Source of the DNA: Pseudomonas sp. SST3
Lineage (GTDB): Bacteria > Pseudomonadota > Gammaproteobacteria > Pseudomonadales > Pseudomonadaceae
Direction of reading: 5' to 3'
Assembly (NCBI RefSeq): GCF_003325755.1
Contig: NZ_QORI02000013.1
Location: 1-64,000, forward strand
DNA: 64,000 nucleotides
The position numbers and the translations under genes are program-made. Under the pieces are notes generated by a model. The model saw only the letters and a program-made list of their open reading frames with translations. It was not told where the DNA came from and did no database searches. This document shows positions 30,505 through 40,780 of this stretch, piece after piece (the first letter of the stretch is position 1; every line of letters begins with the position of its first letter).

Positions 30505-32238
30505 TCATCTCCCTTCAGCAACGGGTCGGCTGTCCATACCGTCGTAAGCACGCAGTATCGGCTCGATAAGATCGATAGCGGACCGATACGCCTGCCGTTG
30601 GCAAGCCTTGTCAAAGGCAAACATAAGCGCCGCCAATTCCACATGCATGATCGTGATAGCCTGCAGCTCGGTACGTAACTTCTGTGCTTGCTCAAAAGCC
30701 GCAGGCAACAGTGGCAGAAACTTTTCATTGACCGGCCAATTGGACCCTACAGGCTCAAGCGTCCACCGTCCCCAATGCGATGCCCAAACCGAACCCTCGT
30801 TGTCATGCCATAAAGCATCTGGAGAAAGTTCCGGAGTTACGATGGCCAATGGCATCGCTTCCAGCGTTATTTTTATAGAAGCAATACTGGCGGCGAAATG
30901 CTCAAGCATAGAAACTTCTATATCACGCACAAACAAGTGCAGCCGCCTCAGCAGATCATCATCGAGGCGCTGCCACAACATTGGTCGGGAGCGCGTGAAT
31001 AGCGCAACGAGAGAAGGCGCGGGGCGAATGCTAAACAAGCCAGCCGTGACCGTCATTGCGTCACGGCCAACCGTCTGCGGTTTGACTGTATTGACCATCG
31101 GCCAACTGAACACGTGGCAGTTGAAGCTTTCGAGTTGCTCCACCAAGCACAGACATGGCAGTGGTGCTGGCGCATTGCCCATCGCGGCAAACAAACTGGC
31201 CTCGTGACGCGACAACGCTCCATGATTCTTGCCGAACAATTTCACCAGATAGCTCTGCTGCGGCTCCGATTGCGTACGAACTATGCCCATAAGTACATCA
31301 GGTGTACCGGACTGCATCCACCGCACTTGCGGAGCGCCGGCCGCCGGCCCGGCAACGCGCTCGATAAGGGGTGCCAGCCAGCTGCCAAAGGTATCCGGAT
31401 CGACAAGGGTCCAAAGTCCTTTGGAATCCTCTGTAATCGCTTTACCTGCATACAGATGCCCATTAAACAACAGAGCGTTCAACTGGAGTCGCTGCGAATA
31501 CAAAGTCGCAACGTCCCCCACCAGCGAAGCCAGGCGGCGAAATAGTTGCCGCACCAAGAGCAGCGTTACAATAGCCCAAAAAACCGAAACTGCAGTACCT
31601 AAAAGCACATCTAAAACAATAACTACGAAAGTTACAAAAAAACCAAGATCTGCGAGCACTCCAATCAGTTTGGTAAGCTCGCCGACCTCCCGCACTCGCC
31701 AAACATGGCTTAGTCTCTGGACGAAGTACAGCACTACCCAAACGATTGCGATATAGCTAACGACTACCATCGCCTGCAATGGATAAACCAACACTAGCGC
31801 CAAGGCTGCGACGCCGATAAATACCCCGCCCGCCAGCGCAGCAGCGAATCGCTGATAGCCCCTAGTCAGTAGTTGCTCTTGATTCTCGAACAACGCGAGC
31901 TTGCGGCTGTGCGCGATCAGCCTGCGGGCACCAAATGCCGCCAATCGTGCAATAAGCCTTTCTGCAACCAAATGAATAAAGAAGAATGCGAGCGCCGTCC
32001 CTCCAAGCCCTATAATCAGAGCCATCTTGTTGTAGTCGTGCAGCTGCGACGGAAAGTATGACGGGACATGCTCAGAACCGAGCAAAATAATCACTTTCAA
32101 TGGCAGTAGCGCCGCCAGAAGCGATGCAAGCTGTGACACCAGCGTGGACAATACGCCCAGGCTAGTCGCCCAAGGCACCACACGAAATACCTTGAACCCA
32201 ACGGATGCAAACCAGCGCAGCACAGACAGGACTTTCAT
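30505..32238 (-). CDS. ABC-exporter-like membrane domain fused to a degenerate kinase-like domain
   Basis: I do not recognise this 577-residue protein as a named family. Residues 1-250 hold about six membrane helices laid out like the membrane domain of an ABC exporter, but no Walker motifs follow. Residues 305-510 resemble an aminoglycoside-phosphotransferase/kinase fold: a Lys in YLVKLFGK (333) and a helix Glu in RHEASLF (346) are kept. The catalytic loop, normally HGDLxxxN, reads TPELSPDAL (469-476) and the metal-binding Asp is replaced in VWASHWGRW (near 487). It therefore looks like a pseudokinase. Its stop lies just before the heparinase-like gene. Confidence 0.72.
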   Translation of the reverse strand: MKVLSVLRWFASVGFKVFRVVPWATSLGVLSTLVSQLASLLAALLPLKVIILLGSEHVPSYFPSQLHDYNKMALIIGLGGTALAFFFIHLVAERLIARLAAFGARRLIAHSRKLALFENQEQLLTRGYQRFAAALAGGVFIGVAALALVLVYPLQAMVVVSYIAIVWVVLYFVQRLSHVWRVREVGELTKLIGVLADLGFFVTFVVIVLDVLLGTAVSVFWAIVTLLLVRQLFRRLASLVGDVATLYSQRLQLNALLFNGHLYAGKAITEDSKGLWTLVDPDTFGSWLAPLIERVAGPAAGAPQVRWMQSGTPDVLMGIVRTQSEPQQSYLVKLFGKNHGALSRHEASLFAAMGNAPAPLPCLCLVEQLESFNCHVFSWPMVNTVKPQTVGRDAMTVTAGLFSIRPAPSLVALFTRSRPMLWQRLDDDLLRRLHLFVRDIEVSMLEHFAASIASIKITLEAMPLAIVTPELSPDALWHDNEGSVWASHWGRWTLEPVGSNWPVNEKFLPLLPAAFEQAQKLRTELQAITIMHVELAALMFAFDKACQRQAYRSAIDLIEPILRAYDGMDSRPVAEGR

Positions 32239-32292
32239 TTACCAGCACTCAAAAAATGGCCCTTCGAGAGAGCCCAGATACAATCAGGATTT

Positions 32293-32718
32293 TCAAGCTT
32301 TTTTCCAGACTATCTTGAGTCGAGTGAACGGTTCCACACCTCTGCTGAGCGGGACTCGCTCGTAGGTCATATATACAACCTCAAAGCCCTTTTTGAAATA
32401 GCTAACAATGTACGTTTTTTCATCCTCGTGTCTCACCTTGCGCTGATAACTACTTTTGGCAAGCGTTGCAAAAACACTGCCTTCAACCGCCATCGTATCC
32501 TCGGGAAATTCAAAGACATAACGATCAAACGCCCCCTTGTCGTTCTCTACAAACTCATAACTCCGCAGCCTTCCACTGAATTGAATACCCGCCCCATCAG
32601 GAAGATAAATAGCATTCTTTGATAGGTAGTTCACCCCTACCGATGGCACGACAGCGTGATTATCCGCGTCACAGCCAGCAACCACAAACAACGCACATAG
32701 TACTAATATTTTTTTCAA
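32293..32718 (-). CDS. Small lipoprotein of the polysaccharide locus
   Basis: This 141-residue protein has a lipoprotein signal (MKKILVLCALFVVAGC, cleavage before Cys16). I took the TTG at 32718 as the start because AAGGAAAAGG lies just upstream and the product then begins like a normal lipoprotein. The mature part has alternating beta-type segments and no recognised domain. Its base composition is lower in GC than the flanks. It lies between the large glycosyltransferase and the membrane-kinase-like fusion, all on one strand, so a role in export or modification of the polysaccharide is possible but unproven. Confidence 0.7.
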   Translation of the reverse strand: MKKILVLCALFVVAGCDADNHAVVPSVGVNYLSKNAIYLPDGAGIQFSGRLRSYEFVENDKGAFDRYVFEFPEDTMAVEGSVFATLAKSSYQRKVRHEDEKTYIVSYFKKGFEVVYMTYERVPLSRGVEPFTRLKIVWKKA

Positions 32719-32981
32719 CAGCCTTTTCCTTCCGCAATTAGAATTACTCTGCGCCAATATAACCGCATACAGCACGGAGAGTTTTAACTATTTAAACCTG
32801 CGAACAATTTCCAGCAACAAGTTCCGTATAACATAAATTAAAAAAACAAAACCCTGCACTACCGCTTAGAGAGCAGCTCAAAAAAGCCGTCGTTCGCCCA
32901 GTGGGATCACCTGAAAGATCGTTTCCCTTCAAGCCCCATCGAAAATGCGATTGAGTGCATGTTTTTAGCCTACACAACCGC
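32719..32981. other. AT-rich intergenic stretch
   Basis: About 260 bases between the lipoprotein and the large glycosyltransferase are clearly richer in A and T than the rest of the window. They may hold a promoter for the downstream genes, but I cannot point to one with confidence. No gene is seen. Confidence 0.5.
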
Positions 32982-35900
32982 TTAGCTGCAAAAAAGCTGG
33001 ACTTCCTTTGCAATAATCAGATCTGCCGCCGTTTTCTGCTCAACCCGCTTAACTGCAGCCTTCGACATAGTGTTGAACAACTGGGGATTTTCTACCAATC
33101 GTGCAATGCCTTCCGCCAACGCAACAAAGTCATCTTCGAGGGCCAGGATGGCACAACCTTCGTCAGCAAATTCCGGGATTGCTGCCACGGCATTGGTCAC
33201 AGGAACCAGGCCTGATGCCATGGCCTCATCACGGGATACTCCTTGGGTATCCATGCGGCTCGGACAGAGAAACAAACCATATTCCTTATGCAGAGCAGCA
33301 ATGTCACTGCGTTTCAAGAATCTGCGTTCTATTTTTACGTTGGGATAATTTTCCAGTGGTTTTAGCGTTTCCTCGAACAGCGGCCCCTCCCCAATCATTC
33401 GGAATTCCAACTCATTGAACCAAGGCTTCGTTGATAGCAATTGTATGGCCTTGACACTCAGATCATTTGCATATACTGCCGAAGCATAGGGCCGGATGGA
33501 CAGAACCTTCTTACGTTGCTCAACTGGCTTCTCGACATAGTTGAAAAGGTCCGTATCGATAGGATTATGGATGACCTGATAGCGCTCTTCTGGTATGCGG
33601 AAGCCAAGGTCATCCATTACCTGCTCGGCAAAAAAGTGCGACACGAAGACGATCTTCAGGCTGACCGGCATCTCCTTAAGCAGACCAGTCCAGAACGTCA
33701 TCCGCTGCTCACTTTGCAACTTACCTACTTGCAGCTGCTCTTCAGTCTTGAAATTGAACTGGCGGCGCCACCAAGGCTGAATTTCTGCACCATGTACCCA
33801 AACGATTACCTTGATCCGTTCGCCGTAATCTTTGAGAACGTGCCACATATCTGGATCAAGGAAATGAACCAGCACCTTCTTATAACGACCTGAGTCCAGC
33901 AACTTCCTGAGCGTGGTTTGGGAGCCGGTAATTACATCGATATTTTCAAATTCATGGTAGGTCGCTGCATCGTCTTTGCGCAGCCGGAATACGTCCACAT
34001 TCATGCCACGCTCACGATACGCCGTAACACGACTATGGACGAAACCATTGCGGTAGAGATCGTCATAGCTAGGGTAATGGTTGGTAACTAGCAGGTGCTC
34101 GGCGCAGCCAAGCATCTCGGCGGGCTGCAGATCTTTGTGGCCTAGCAATAGGCCTTTGATTTCTGCGCAGCCACTCTGATAAACGCGCCAACCCACCCGA
34201 ATGAATGCTGTTTCCGGCGGCACATCCACCACTTTGTTGCGATTGGCATGCTTGATCACGTGGCTGATGCGCTGTTGCTGCGCGTCGAGAAAGAGCATGA
34301 CCAGCTGCAAGTTCAACCCCGGCGTTACGTCCAGGAAAAACTTTATTTGCTCCTTACCGCCCAGTTCCTCGGGCGTTAGGTCCCGTGCGGCGTAGATATA
34401 TTCATGTTTGCCGTCCTCCAGCCTGGACGTCACCAGCCAACCGTGCTCCTCCATCTGAAAGGAAACATTGTTGCTTTTGCATGGCCTAAAGATTTCCTGC
34501 AACTGCTGGAGACGTATCTCTGGTACATCGAAAGAACCTTGCTCTGCGGGAGCGATGCGTTCCGCGCGCGCCTGCAACTCGTCAATGGTGAAGCCGGTGT
34601 CAAGCGAGAGATCGTCGACGCGCTGGTGAACGGCATTCAGTTCGGCCGCAGCGCCCTTCTCACAATAGTTGAAAGGATCGACCGCCAGTAGCGAGCCTTC
34701 GCCATAGCGGCTGCTTATCAATCCGCGGCACCACTCGAAGCAGTCCAGCGCCGCAAATAATTGCGCACGCACAACGGCACTACGCAGCTGCAGCGAACCA
34801 GCGTTATGGTAGGCACGACCAGGCTCCAGCAATTCGATCCCAGTCTCTGTGTAGCTGTAGCGGGTCACTTTGCCGAAGGCATTCGCGCTGCTATAGCGCG
34901 TCGCAATCGCCATATCAAGGAGATAGTTGGGGCCGTAGTAGTCTTCGGCGACCATGCCGGCCAGGAGCTGTGCTGCACCTATTACATCGCTTATGGGCTT
35001 GCCTTCGACATCCTTGCGGCGAAGGTAACGAATGCGTGGGTCTTCAACTTCAGGCGTTGGGGCTTTACGCCCTAGCACCAGGAAGAGGGTACTGGCCCCG
35101 TGGGTCTGCCGTTGGAAGTTGGCGAGGATCGCTTGCGCGCTCTCCTCGGTACGCGCGTAGCCGAGCACTGCGACCTCAGGCAGCGGATTTGCCACCTGGG
35201 TACCGCTTACCTTCGCCACGATGTAGTTCAGGCGCTGCTCGTAGGTGTGCTCCAGCATGACCTTGCGTAGCGCTGCCAGACGCAGCTTGCCGCTGCTTTC
35301 TTCATCGCCGGCCAGCGCTTGCAGCCGACGCACCATTTCTTCGCCACTGTCGGTGGTGATGACCAGATCACCGAACATCAGACGTACGCCACGTGAGTAA
35401 TTGCTGACGGTCACGGTGTTGCAGCCCAGCAGCTCATAAACACGGCGTGCAAACATGGTCTGAGATTGCTTGATGGAATTCAGATTGATCGCATAACGAT
35501 AGCCTTTGTAGGCCCGGTCGATTTCCGAGAAGGGCAGCGTACCGACGATGAATGGCTGGTATTGCGCCGGGAACTGATAGTTAGGGTCGTTCTTGCCGTA
35601 GTTACGGTCGTATATTTCGACCGGGCGAAACTCCGGTAACTTGGCGACGAAATTGCCCAAATCGCGGGTTCGTTCCGGATAGCGCGCGTAATAAGCACCG
35701 GCGAAGCAGAACGCATCCTTACGCTCGTAAAGCTCGATAGGATTGTGCACGCTCGGCTGACAGGCGAACGGAAGGAAATAGACTCGATCATGGCCCAACG
35801 CGGCTTTGTAACGATGGATGCAGTCCATATCGGTGGTGAACACGAAATCGAACTGCTTGGCTGTGGTCAGGAAAGTTTCGAAGTGGACCGGATCTTCCTT

Positions 35901-38366
35901 GTTCCAGAACATCGTAGGGACGCCGCGGGCCCGGCACCAACGCACGATCTGCTGCAATTCGCTGGCGTTATGGCCAACCTTACTGCCCCACAGTTCATCC
36001 TTGCCACGCCAGGCCGACTCGATGAACAGCAGCTCTGGCTGGAAGTCCTCAAGCTCTGCCTGCCAGCCTACCGGTGTGAGCTGTTGTAGCTGGGCCTCGG
36101 GCTGATAGGAACCGTAGGTGAAGTCATCCATGATGCAGGCAATCTTAATCTGGCCTTGCGCCATACGCTGCGGCAGCAAAGCGGCGGACTGCCTGGCATC
36201 TGCAAGTACCTCGGGCTCGGCGGGCCTGCCGATAGGCGTATGCTCGAAAACCTTTGGCGCTTCGATCGCGACAGGCTGATGGGCGCGAGATTGGCGCTGC
36301 TTGTTCGCCTGCCGATACAACCGAGCTAAAGAAACCGGGAGGCGTACCAAACCACCGAGCGATCTGGCGTTCTTTAGTTGATAGCCGAGTTGATACGTCA
36401 TGCTGGCTCGTGCCTGGATCAACCTCTGCTCAGCAACTCGGCGTTTATCGCTTTCCTTGGCGAGCTCCTGTGTCAGTGAACTGATTTGCGCCTGCTGTTG
36501 CTCGAGCGCTCGGCGCAAGTTTGCCAGTTCCGTCTCATGTTCGTTACGACGTTGTTCTTCTCTTTGCTTATGTTCTGCCACCAATTCTTCCCGCAACTTA
36601 CTCGTCTCCCCCATAACGCGGTCCAGCTCCGTTTCCAGCAAGGCGATCTTGGCAGTCATTTCTTCCCGTTTATCGTTTGTCAGAAGCTCATCAAGCCTAG
36701 TCTGTAGTTGAGCGGCATGCGCTTCGGTGGAGGCCAATACGCTTTCTAGCGTCTTCTGGGCTCCACGCTCGCTCGTAAGCTGCTGCTCAAGCGTTTCGAT
36801 ATGGACCGTCGCGCTCCGATGCTCCTGGATCAGCTTCTCGTGCTGTTCCCTTTCCTGATCGAGTTCAGCTTCTATCAGCGCTACTCCATGCTCACGCTGT
36901 TGTAATAAACCGGCCTTGGCATCCAACCGTTGATTGAGAAGTGCTACTTGTTCGATGAAAACCTTGCGCTCGCTATTCCAGGCTTCTTGCACATTTTCAA
37001 GTTGGCGACGGCTCTCCAGCCCCTGCTCACGAGTAGCCTCCAAGCGCTCCCGGACGGACTGCCCGTTGCGTAGCTCTTCTTCGTATTTCGACTTATAGCG
37101 TTCCAACTCTTCGCTAAGCGCGTCGTAGGCAGTGCGCAGCTCCGCACTACGCTCGCGCTGCACCGCTAGTTCAGCTAACTGCTGCGCAGCCAGTTGCTCG
37201 CGCTCGGCAAGGTTTTTCTCCAGCAAACCGCTACGAGCTCGCTCGGACTCCAAGGCCCGTCTGGCCTCGGCGAGTTGCGCTTCAATTTCCTGTTCACGCG
37301 CGCGTACTTGAACCTTATCAGCAGCAATACCTGTCATTGCTGAAGCCAGCTCATCAAGCCTTGCGGTGTATTGCCGCTCGGCCTGATGCAGGCGCTGACG
37401 CATCTGCTCGACTTCCTGCCGGGCCGCTTCAAGTTCCTGCTGCCGCTCGCTCAACTTCACCTTTAGCTCTTGTTGGCGCGTGTCACTGCTGTGAAGCTGC
37501 TCCTTCAATACATCGATTCGTTGGCAGGCTTCACGATACTTCTGGTTGGCGTTGGCAAGGTTGTCACGCGTTGTTTTCAGCAGCTGTGCGTTCTGGTAGT
37601 TCGCTAGAACGTCATGGTGTTGAAGCCGTGCGAGGCGCATGTCGAGCGAAACGCTCTCTGCTGGCCGGAAGAGATGTGTCGGAGTGGCGTTAAATGTATC
37701 CCAGTACACGTAACCGTGGCTTTCCATCCAAGTGGAAATGGTTTTGTAGTGGTCCGCATTTATGCACTCGACATAGATAAGCGGCCGGTCTTTTTCTATC
37801 AATCCTACAGCGCCTTCCAGCACTGGCAGCTCCATGCCCTCCACATCGACCTTGATCAACCTCACGCGCCCAGGTAGTTCAAGCTCATCGAGCGCAACGA
37901 TACGAATATCGCCCTCGCCTACTTCGATGCTCTGCCCGCCGAGGTTCTCTTCCATTAGCGCGGCGAAGTGTCCTTTACCTGCCGTATGCCCTACTCCATA
38001 GGGCATCAGCGTCACGCGCTCACTTAATTGATTGATTTCCACGCTGCGACGCATTGCCTCGATCAGCGAGGAATTGGGCTCAAAGCTGACTACTTTGCAT
38101 TCTGCTATCGCGGCGAGATAAAGAGTGTGATTACCGATGTTCGCGCCGACATCCAGCACCAAGTCCCCTGCGGATACGTTTGCCTGTATGTCCTGGAGCA
38201 TTTCCAGCTCATAAGGCTGGAGTTCGGTGCTTATCTTTTTTTGTATGTAATCAATATCGGCGTTAGGCAAATAGATACTGTAGTGTTTGGTACCGATAGA
38301 CAAAGCAACCACTTTGCCCTGTTGCTGCTCGTCGTTCGACGGATTTTCTTGCAAAGTGGTCGCCAT
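32982..38366 (-). CDS. Giant FkbM methyltransferase / coiled-coil / double glycosyltransferase protein
   Basis: This 1794-residue protein combines several modules. Residues about 30-230 form an FkbM-type SAM methyltransferase (LVLDVGANIGNHTLY). Residues 260-690 are a long heptad-rich coiled coil. Residues 730-1085 match CgeB/DUF3880-like glycosyltransferases (PTMFWNKEDPVHFETF; INLNSIKQSQTMFARRVYELLG). A middle part to about 1400 is unassigned and partly beta-rich. The last 380 residues are a GT4 domain (FLCPSRMDTQGVSRDEAMASG). It may make and cap a chain, using the coiled coil as a molecular ruler as in WbdD-type proteins (inference). It begins one base after the wecC stop, so coupling is likely. 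Confidence 0.85.
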   Translation of the reverse strand: MATTLQENPSNDEQQQGKVVALSIGTKHYSIYLPNADIDYIQKKISTELQPYELEMLQDIQANVSAGDLVLDVGANIGNHTLYLAAIAECKVVSFEPNSSLIEAMRRSVEINQLSERVTLMPYGVGHTAGKGHFAALMEENLGGQSIEVGEGDIRIVALDELELPGRVRLIKVDVEGMELPVLEGAVGLIEKDRPLIYVECINADHYKTISTWMESHGYVYWDTFNATPTHLFRPAESVSLDMRLARLQHHDVLANYQNAQLLKTTRDNLANANQKYREACQRIDVLKEQLHSSDTRQQELKVKLSERQQELEAARQEVEQMRQRLHQAERQYTARLDELASAMTGIAADKVQVRAREQEIEAQLAEARRALESERARSGLLEKNLAEREQLAAQQLAELAVQRERSAELRTAYDALSEELERYKSKYEEELRNGQSVRERLEATREQGLESRRQLENVQEAWNSERKVFIEQVALLNQRLDAKAGLLQQREHGVALIEAELDQEREQHEKLIQEHRSATVHIETLEQQLTSERGAQKTLESVLASTEAHAAQLQTRLDELLTNDKREEMTAKIALLETELDRVMGETSKLREELVAEHKQREEQRRNEHETELANLRRALEQQQAQISSLTQELAKESDKRRVAEQRLIQARASMTYQLGYQLKNARSLGGLVRLPVSLARLYRQANKQRQSRAHQPVAIEAPKVFEHTPIGRPAEPEVLADARQSAALLPQRMAQGQIKIACIMDDFTYGSYQPEAQLQQLTPVGWQAELEDFQPELLFIESAWRGKDELWGSKVGHNASELQQIVRWCRARGVPTMFWNKEDPVHFETFLTTAKQFDFVFTTDMDCIHRYKAALGHDRVYFLPFACQPSVHNPIELYERKDAFCFAGAYYARYPERTRDLGNFVAKLPEFRPVEIYDRNYGKNDPNYQFPAQYQPFIVGTLPFSEIDRAYKGYRYAINLNSIKQSQTMFARRVYELLGCNTVTVSNYSRGVRLMFGDLVITTDSGEEMVRRLQALAGDEESSGKLRLAALRKVMLEHTYEQRLNYIVAKVSGTQVANPLPEVAVLGYARTEESAQAILANFQRQTHGASTLFLVLGRKAPTPEVEDPRIRYLRRKDVEGKPISDVIGAAQLLAGMVAEDYYGPNYLLDMAIATRYSSANAFGKVTRYSYTETGIELLEPGRAYHNAGSLQLRSAVVRAQLFAALDCFEWCRGLISSRYGEGSLLAVDPFNYCEKGAAAELNAVHQRVDDLSLDTGFTIDELQARAERIAPAEQGSFDVPEIRLQQLQEIFRPCKSNNVSFQMEEHGWLVTSRLEDGKHEYIYAARDLTPEELGGKEQIKFFLDVTPGLNLQLVMLFLDAQQQRISHVIKHANRNKVVDVPPETAFIRVGWRVYQSGCAEIKGLLLGHKDLQPAEMLGCAEHLLVTNHYPSYDDLYRNGFVHSRVTAYRERGMNVDVFRLRKDDAATYHEFENIDVITGSQTTLRKLLDSGRYKKVLVHFLDPDMWHVLKDYGERIKVIVWVHGAEIQPWWRRQFNFKTEEQLQVGKLQSEQRMTFWTGLLKEMPVSLKIVFVSHFFAEQVMDDLGFRIPEERYQVIHNPIDTDLFNYVEKPVEQRKKVLSIRPYASAVYANDLSVKAIQLLSTKPWFNELEFRMIGEGPLFEETLKPLENYPNVKIERRFLKRSDIAALHKEYGLFLCPSRMDTQGVSRDEAMASGLVPVTNAVAAIPEFADEGCAILALEDDFVALAEGIARLVENPQLFNTMSKAAVKRVEQKTAADLIIAKEVQLFCS

Positions 38367-38367
38367 G

Positions 38368-39615
38368 TTACAGCCCTTGGTTCAATACGCCGCAAAAGTC
38401 CAGGCAAGCTTTACCCTTGAGCTGCTCGCACTCTTTGAATTGCTTATGCGCAACAAGAATCGCGACGAGCGTATTCCCTTGATCGGCCACGCAATCATCA
38501 AAGTCAACCAGAGAGCAGCGCTCGTCTTCGAGAACCGACGGCAGGACTTGGATATTGGGTTCGACGAGCTTGACCGTAAGGCCTGCGTCCAGCAGCCGAC
38601 GAATGATTGCGACGGAGGGGCTCTCACGCAAGTCGTCGATATCAGGTTTGAACGCGGCTCCGAGGCAATAAACGGTGTTGTTAGCGCGAGCCTTGGCATG
38701 CAGCGATATTTGCTCAACAACCAAGTCCGGCTTGCTGTCGTTCACGATGCGGGCTGTGCGAATCAACCGTGCCTCTTGCGGGGACTGAGCAACGATGAAC
38801 CAAGGGTCAACCGCGATACAGTGGCCACCCACCCCAGGGCCTGGCTGGAGAATATTTACCCGTGGGTGGCGATTCGCTAAGCGGATAAGTTCCCACACAT
38901 TGATTTCTAGCTTCTCGCAGATAATGGACAACTCGTTTGCAAACGCGATGTTTACATCACGAAAGCTGTTCTCGGTCAGCTTGCACATCTCCGCAGTACG
39001 GGCATTCGTGATAATGCATTCTCCCTCCACGAAGGTCTTGTAGAGGGCGGCGGCAGCTGAGGAGCATTTGGCGGTCATACCGCCAATGATTCGATCATTT
39101 TCGACCAGCTCTCGCAGTACGTGGCCAGGCAATACACGCTCAGGGCAGTGAGCAACGCGGACATCAGAACTCTCGCCCGCAGTTTGTGGAAAGCTCAAGT
39201 CCGGCCGAGCTTCGGCCAGCCAAGCGGCCATTTGCTCTGTCGCACCTACGGGCGAAGTGGACTCCAGAATAACCAGATCCCCTTTCTTCAGTACTGGCGC
39301 GATGGCCTTGCTGGCAGATTCGATGTACGAGAGATCCGGCTCATGATCGCCCTTGAACGGAGTAGGAACGGCAATCAGAAAGGCGTCGGCAGGCTCAGGT
39401 TTCGTAGTAGCACGAAGATAACCCTCAGTAACTGCGGCGTGCACGACCATATCGAGATCCGGCTCGACGATGTGGATCTCGCCACGGTTGATGGTCGTGA
39501 CCGCATGTTCGTTTACATCAACACCGATGACTTTTTTCTTGCGGGCAGCAAATACCGCAGCGGTGGGAAGGCCAATGTAGCCGAGGCCAACTACGGAAAT
39601 AGTTTCAAAGTTCAT
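38368..39615 (-). CDS. wecC: UDP-N-acetyl-D-mannosamine dehydrogenase WecC
   Basis: WecC oxidises UDP-ManNAc twice at C6 to UDP-ManNAcA, using NAD. The 415-residue protein has the N-terminal NAD motif VGLGYIGLPTA, the catalytic segment PGPGVGGHCIAVDPWF with the active-site Cys, and the C-terminal UDP-binding domain (GAAFKPDIDDLRESPS). The start MNFETISVVG lies 1 base after the wecB stop, and its own stop is 1 base before the next gene, so three genes form a tight unit. The product supplies an acidic amino sugar for the polysaccharide. Confidence 0.95.
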   Translation of the reverse strand: MNFETISVVGLGYIGLPTAAVFAARKKKVIGVDVNEHAVTTINRGEIHIVEPDLDMVVHAAVTEGYLRATTKPEPADAFLIAVPTPFKGDHEPDLSYIESASKAIAPVLKKGDLVILESTSPVGATEQMAAWLAEARPDLSFPQTAGESSDVRVAHCPERVLPGHVLRELVENDRIIGGMTAKCSSAAAALYKTFVEGECIITNARTAEMCKLTENSFRDVNIAFANELSIICEKLEINVWELIRLANRHPRVNILQPGPGVGGHCIAVDPWFIVAQSPQEARLIRTARIVNDSKPDLVVEQISLHAKARANNTVYCLGAAFKPDIDDLRESPSVAIIRRLLDAGLTVKLVEPNIQVLPSVLEDERCSLVDFDDCVADQGNTLVAILVAHKQFKECEQLKGKACLDFCGVLNQGL

Positions 39616-39616
39616 T

Positions 39617-40747
39617 TCAGTTCTTCTTAAGCTGAGAAAGTGTTTCGAGAATGCGGGCGCACGCGAGGCCATCCCCGTAGGGGTTATGAGCGAAGCTCAT
39701 TTCACGGTAAGCCTCGTCGTCGGTCAGAAGCTTTCTGAGATTGCTCGTCAACGCTTCTACCTGGGTGCCGACGAGCTTCACGGTGCCTGCTTCTACTGCT
39801 TCTGGGCGCTCGGTGGTGTCACGCATCACGAGCACAGGTTTACCCAGCGAGGGGGCTTCTTCTTGTATGCCACCTGAGTCGGTAAGAATCAGGTAAGAGC
39901 GATTCATCAAATAAACGAATGGCAGGTAGTCCAACGGCTCGATCAGATGAACGTTGTTGATGCCGGCAAGAAGGCGATTGACCGGCTCGCGGACGTTCGG
40001 GTTCAAGTGAACGGGATATACGATCTCGACCTCAGGAAACGCCTTCGCGGTATCGGCCAGCGCCTGACAAATACGTTCGAAGCCGCCACCGAAGCTTTCC
40101 CGGCGGTGACCGGTTACCAATACTAGCCGGCTATCCCCACGCAGGAAGGCGAACTGCTCTTGAAAGCGCTGCTGCAACCCGGTGTCTTGGTCTAGTTTGG
40201 CAACCACCTGCAACAATGCGTCAATCACTGTATTGCCGGTGACCTCAATGCCCCTGGTGATGCCTTCGCGCACCAAGTTCTGGCGGGACGTTTCGGTCGG
40301 CGCAAAATGGATGGCGGCAAGAGCTCCGGTCAGCTTGCGGTTACCCTCCTCGGGCCACGGCGAATAAATATTGCCTGTGCGCAGCCCGGCCTCGACATGG
40401 GCAACGGGAATCTGATGGTAATAGGCTGCGACGGTCGTAGCGAAGGTCGTAGCAGTGTCGCCGTGAACCAGTACGACATCGGGCTTGAACTCTGTGAACA
40501 CCTGCTTCATGCCTAGCAGGATGGCACTGGTGACGTCCGTCAGGTCTTGGCCGGGCTTCATGATGTTCAGATCGAAGTCAGGTGTCAGTTCGAACAGCTC
40601 AAGCACCTGATCGAGCATCTGCCGATGCTGGCCGGTCACACAGACTTTGGCATCGAAACGAGCATCTGCGTTTAACGACAAGGCCAAGGGCGCCATTTTG
40701 ATTGCTTCGGGGCGTGTGCCGAACACACAGAGGGTTTTGACTGTCAT
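39617..40747 (-). CDS. wecB: UDP-N-acetylglucosamine 2-epimerase WecB
   Basis: WecB converts UDP-GlcNAc to UDP-ManNAc, the substrate of the neighbouring WecC. The 376-residue protein has the usual [13 protein letters not shown] start, [23 protein letters not shown] and the [21 protein letters not shown] substrate-binding segment, in blocks. No feature departs from the family. It is followed after one base by wecC. The two genes together commit the locus to ManNAcA-type sugar supply. Confidence 0.96.
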   Translation of the reverse strand: MTVKTLCVFGTRPEAIKMAPLALSLNADARFDAKVCVTGQHRQMLDQVLELFELTPDFDLNIMKPGQDLTDVTSAILLGMKQVFTEFKPDVVLVHGDTATTFATTVAAYYHQIPVAHVEAGLRTGNIYSPWPEEGNRKLTGALAAIHFAPTETSRQNLVREGITRGIEVTGNTVIDALLQVVAKLDQDTGLQQRFQEQFAFLRGDSRLVLVTGHRRESFGGGFERICQALADTAKAFPEVEIVYPVHLNPNVREPVNRLLAGINNVHLIEPLDYLPFVYLMNRSYLILTDSGGIQEEAPSLGKPVLVMRDTTERPEAVEAGTVKLVGTQVEALTSNLRKLLTDDEAYREMSFAHNPYGDGLACARILETLSQLKKN

Positions 40748-40780
40748 ACCGTATCCATAGCTTGAGTCGGCACGTATGCC

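Noticed and set aside
30505..32238. Calling the membrane fusion protein the missing Wzx flippase
   Set aside because: It has about six helices in an ABC-exporter layout, not the 12-14 of Wzx; the idea is left as an open question only.
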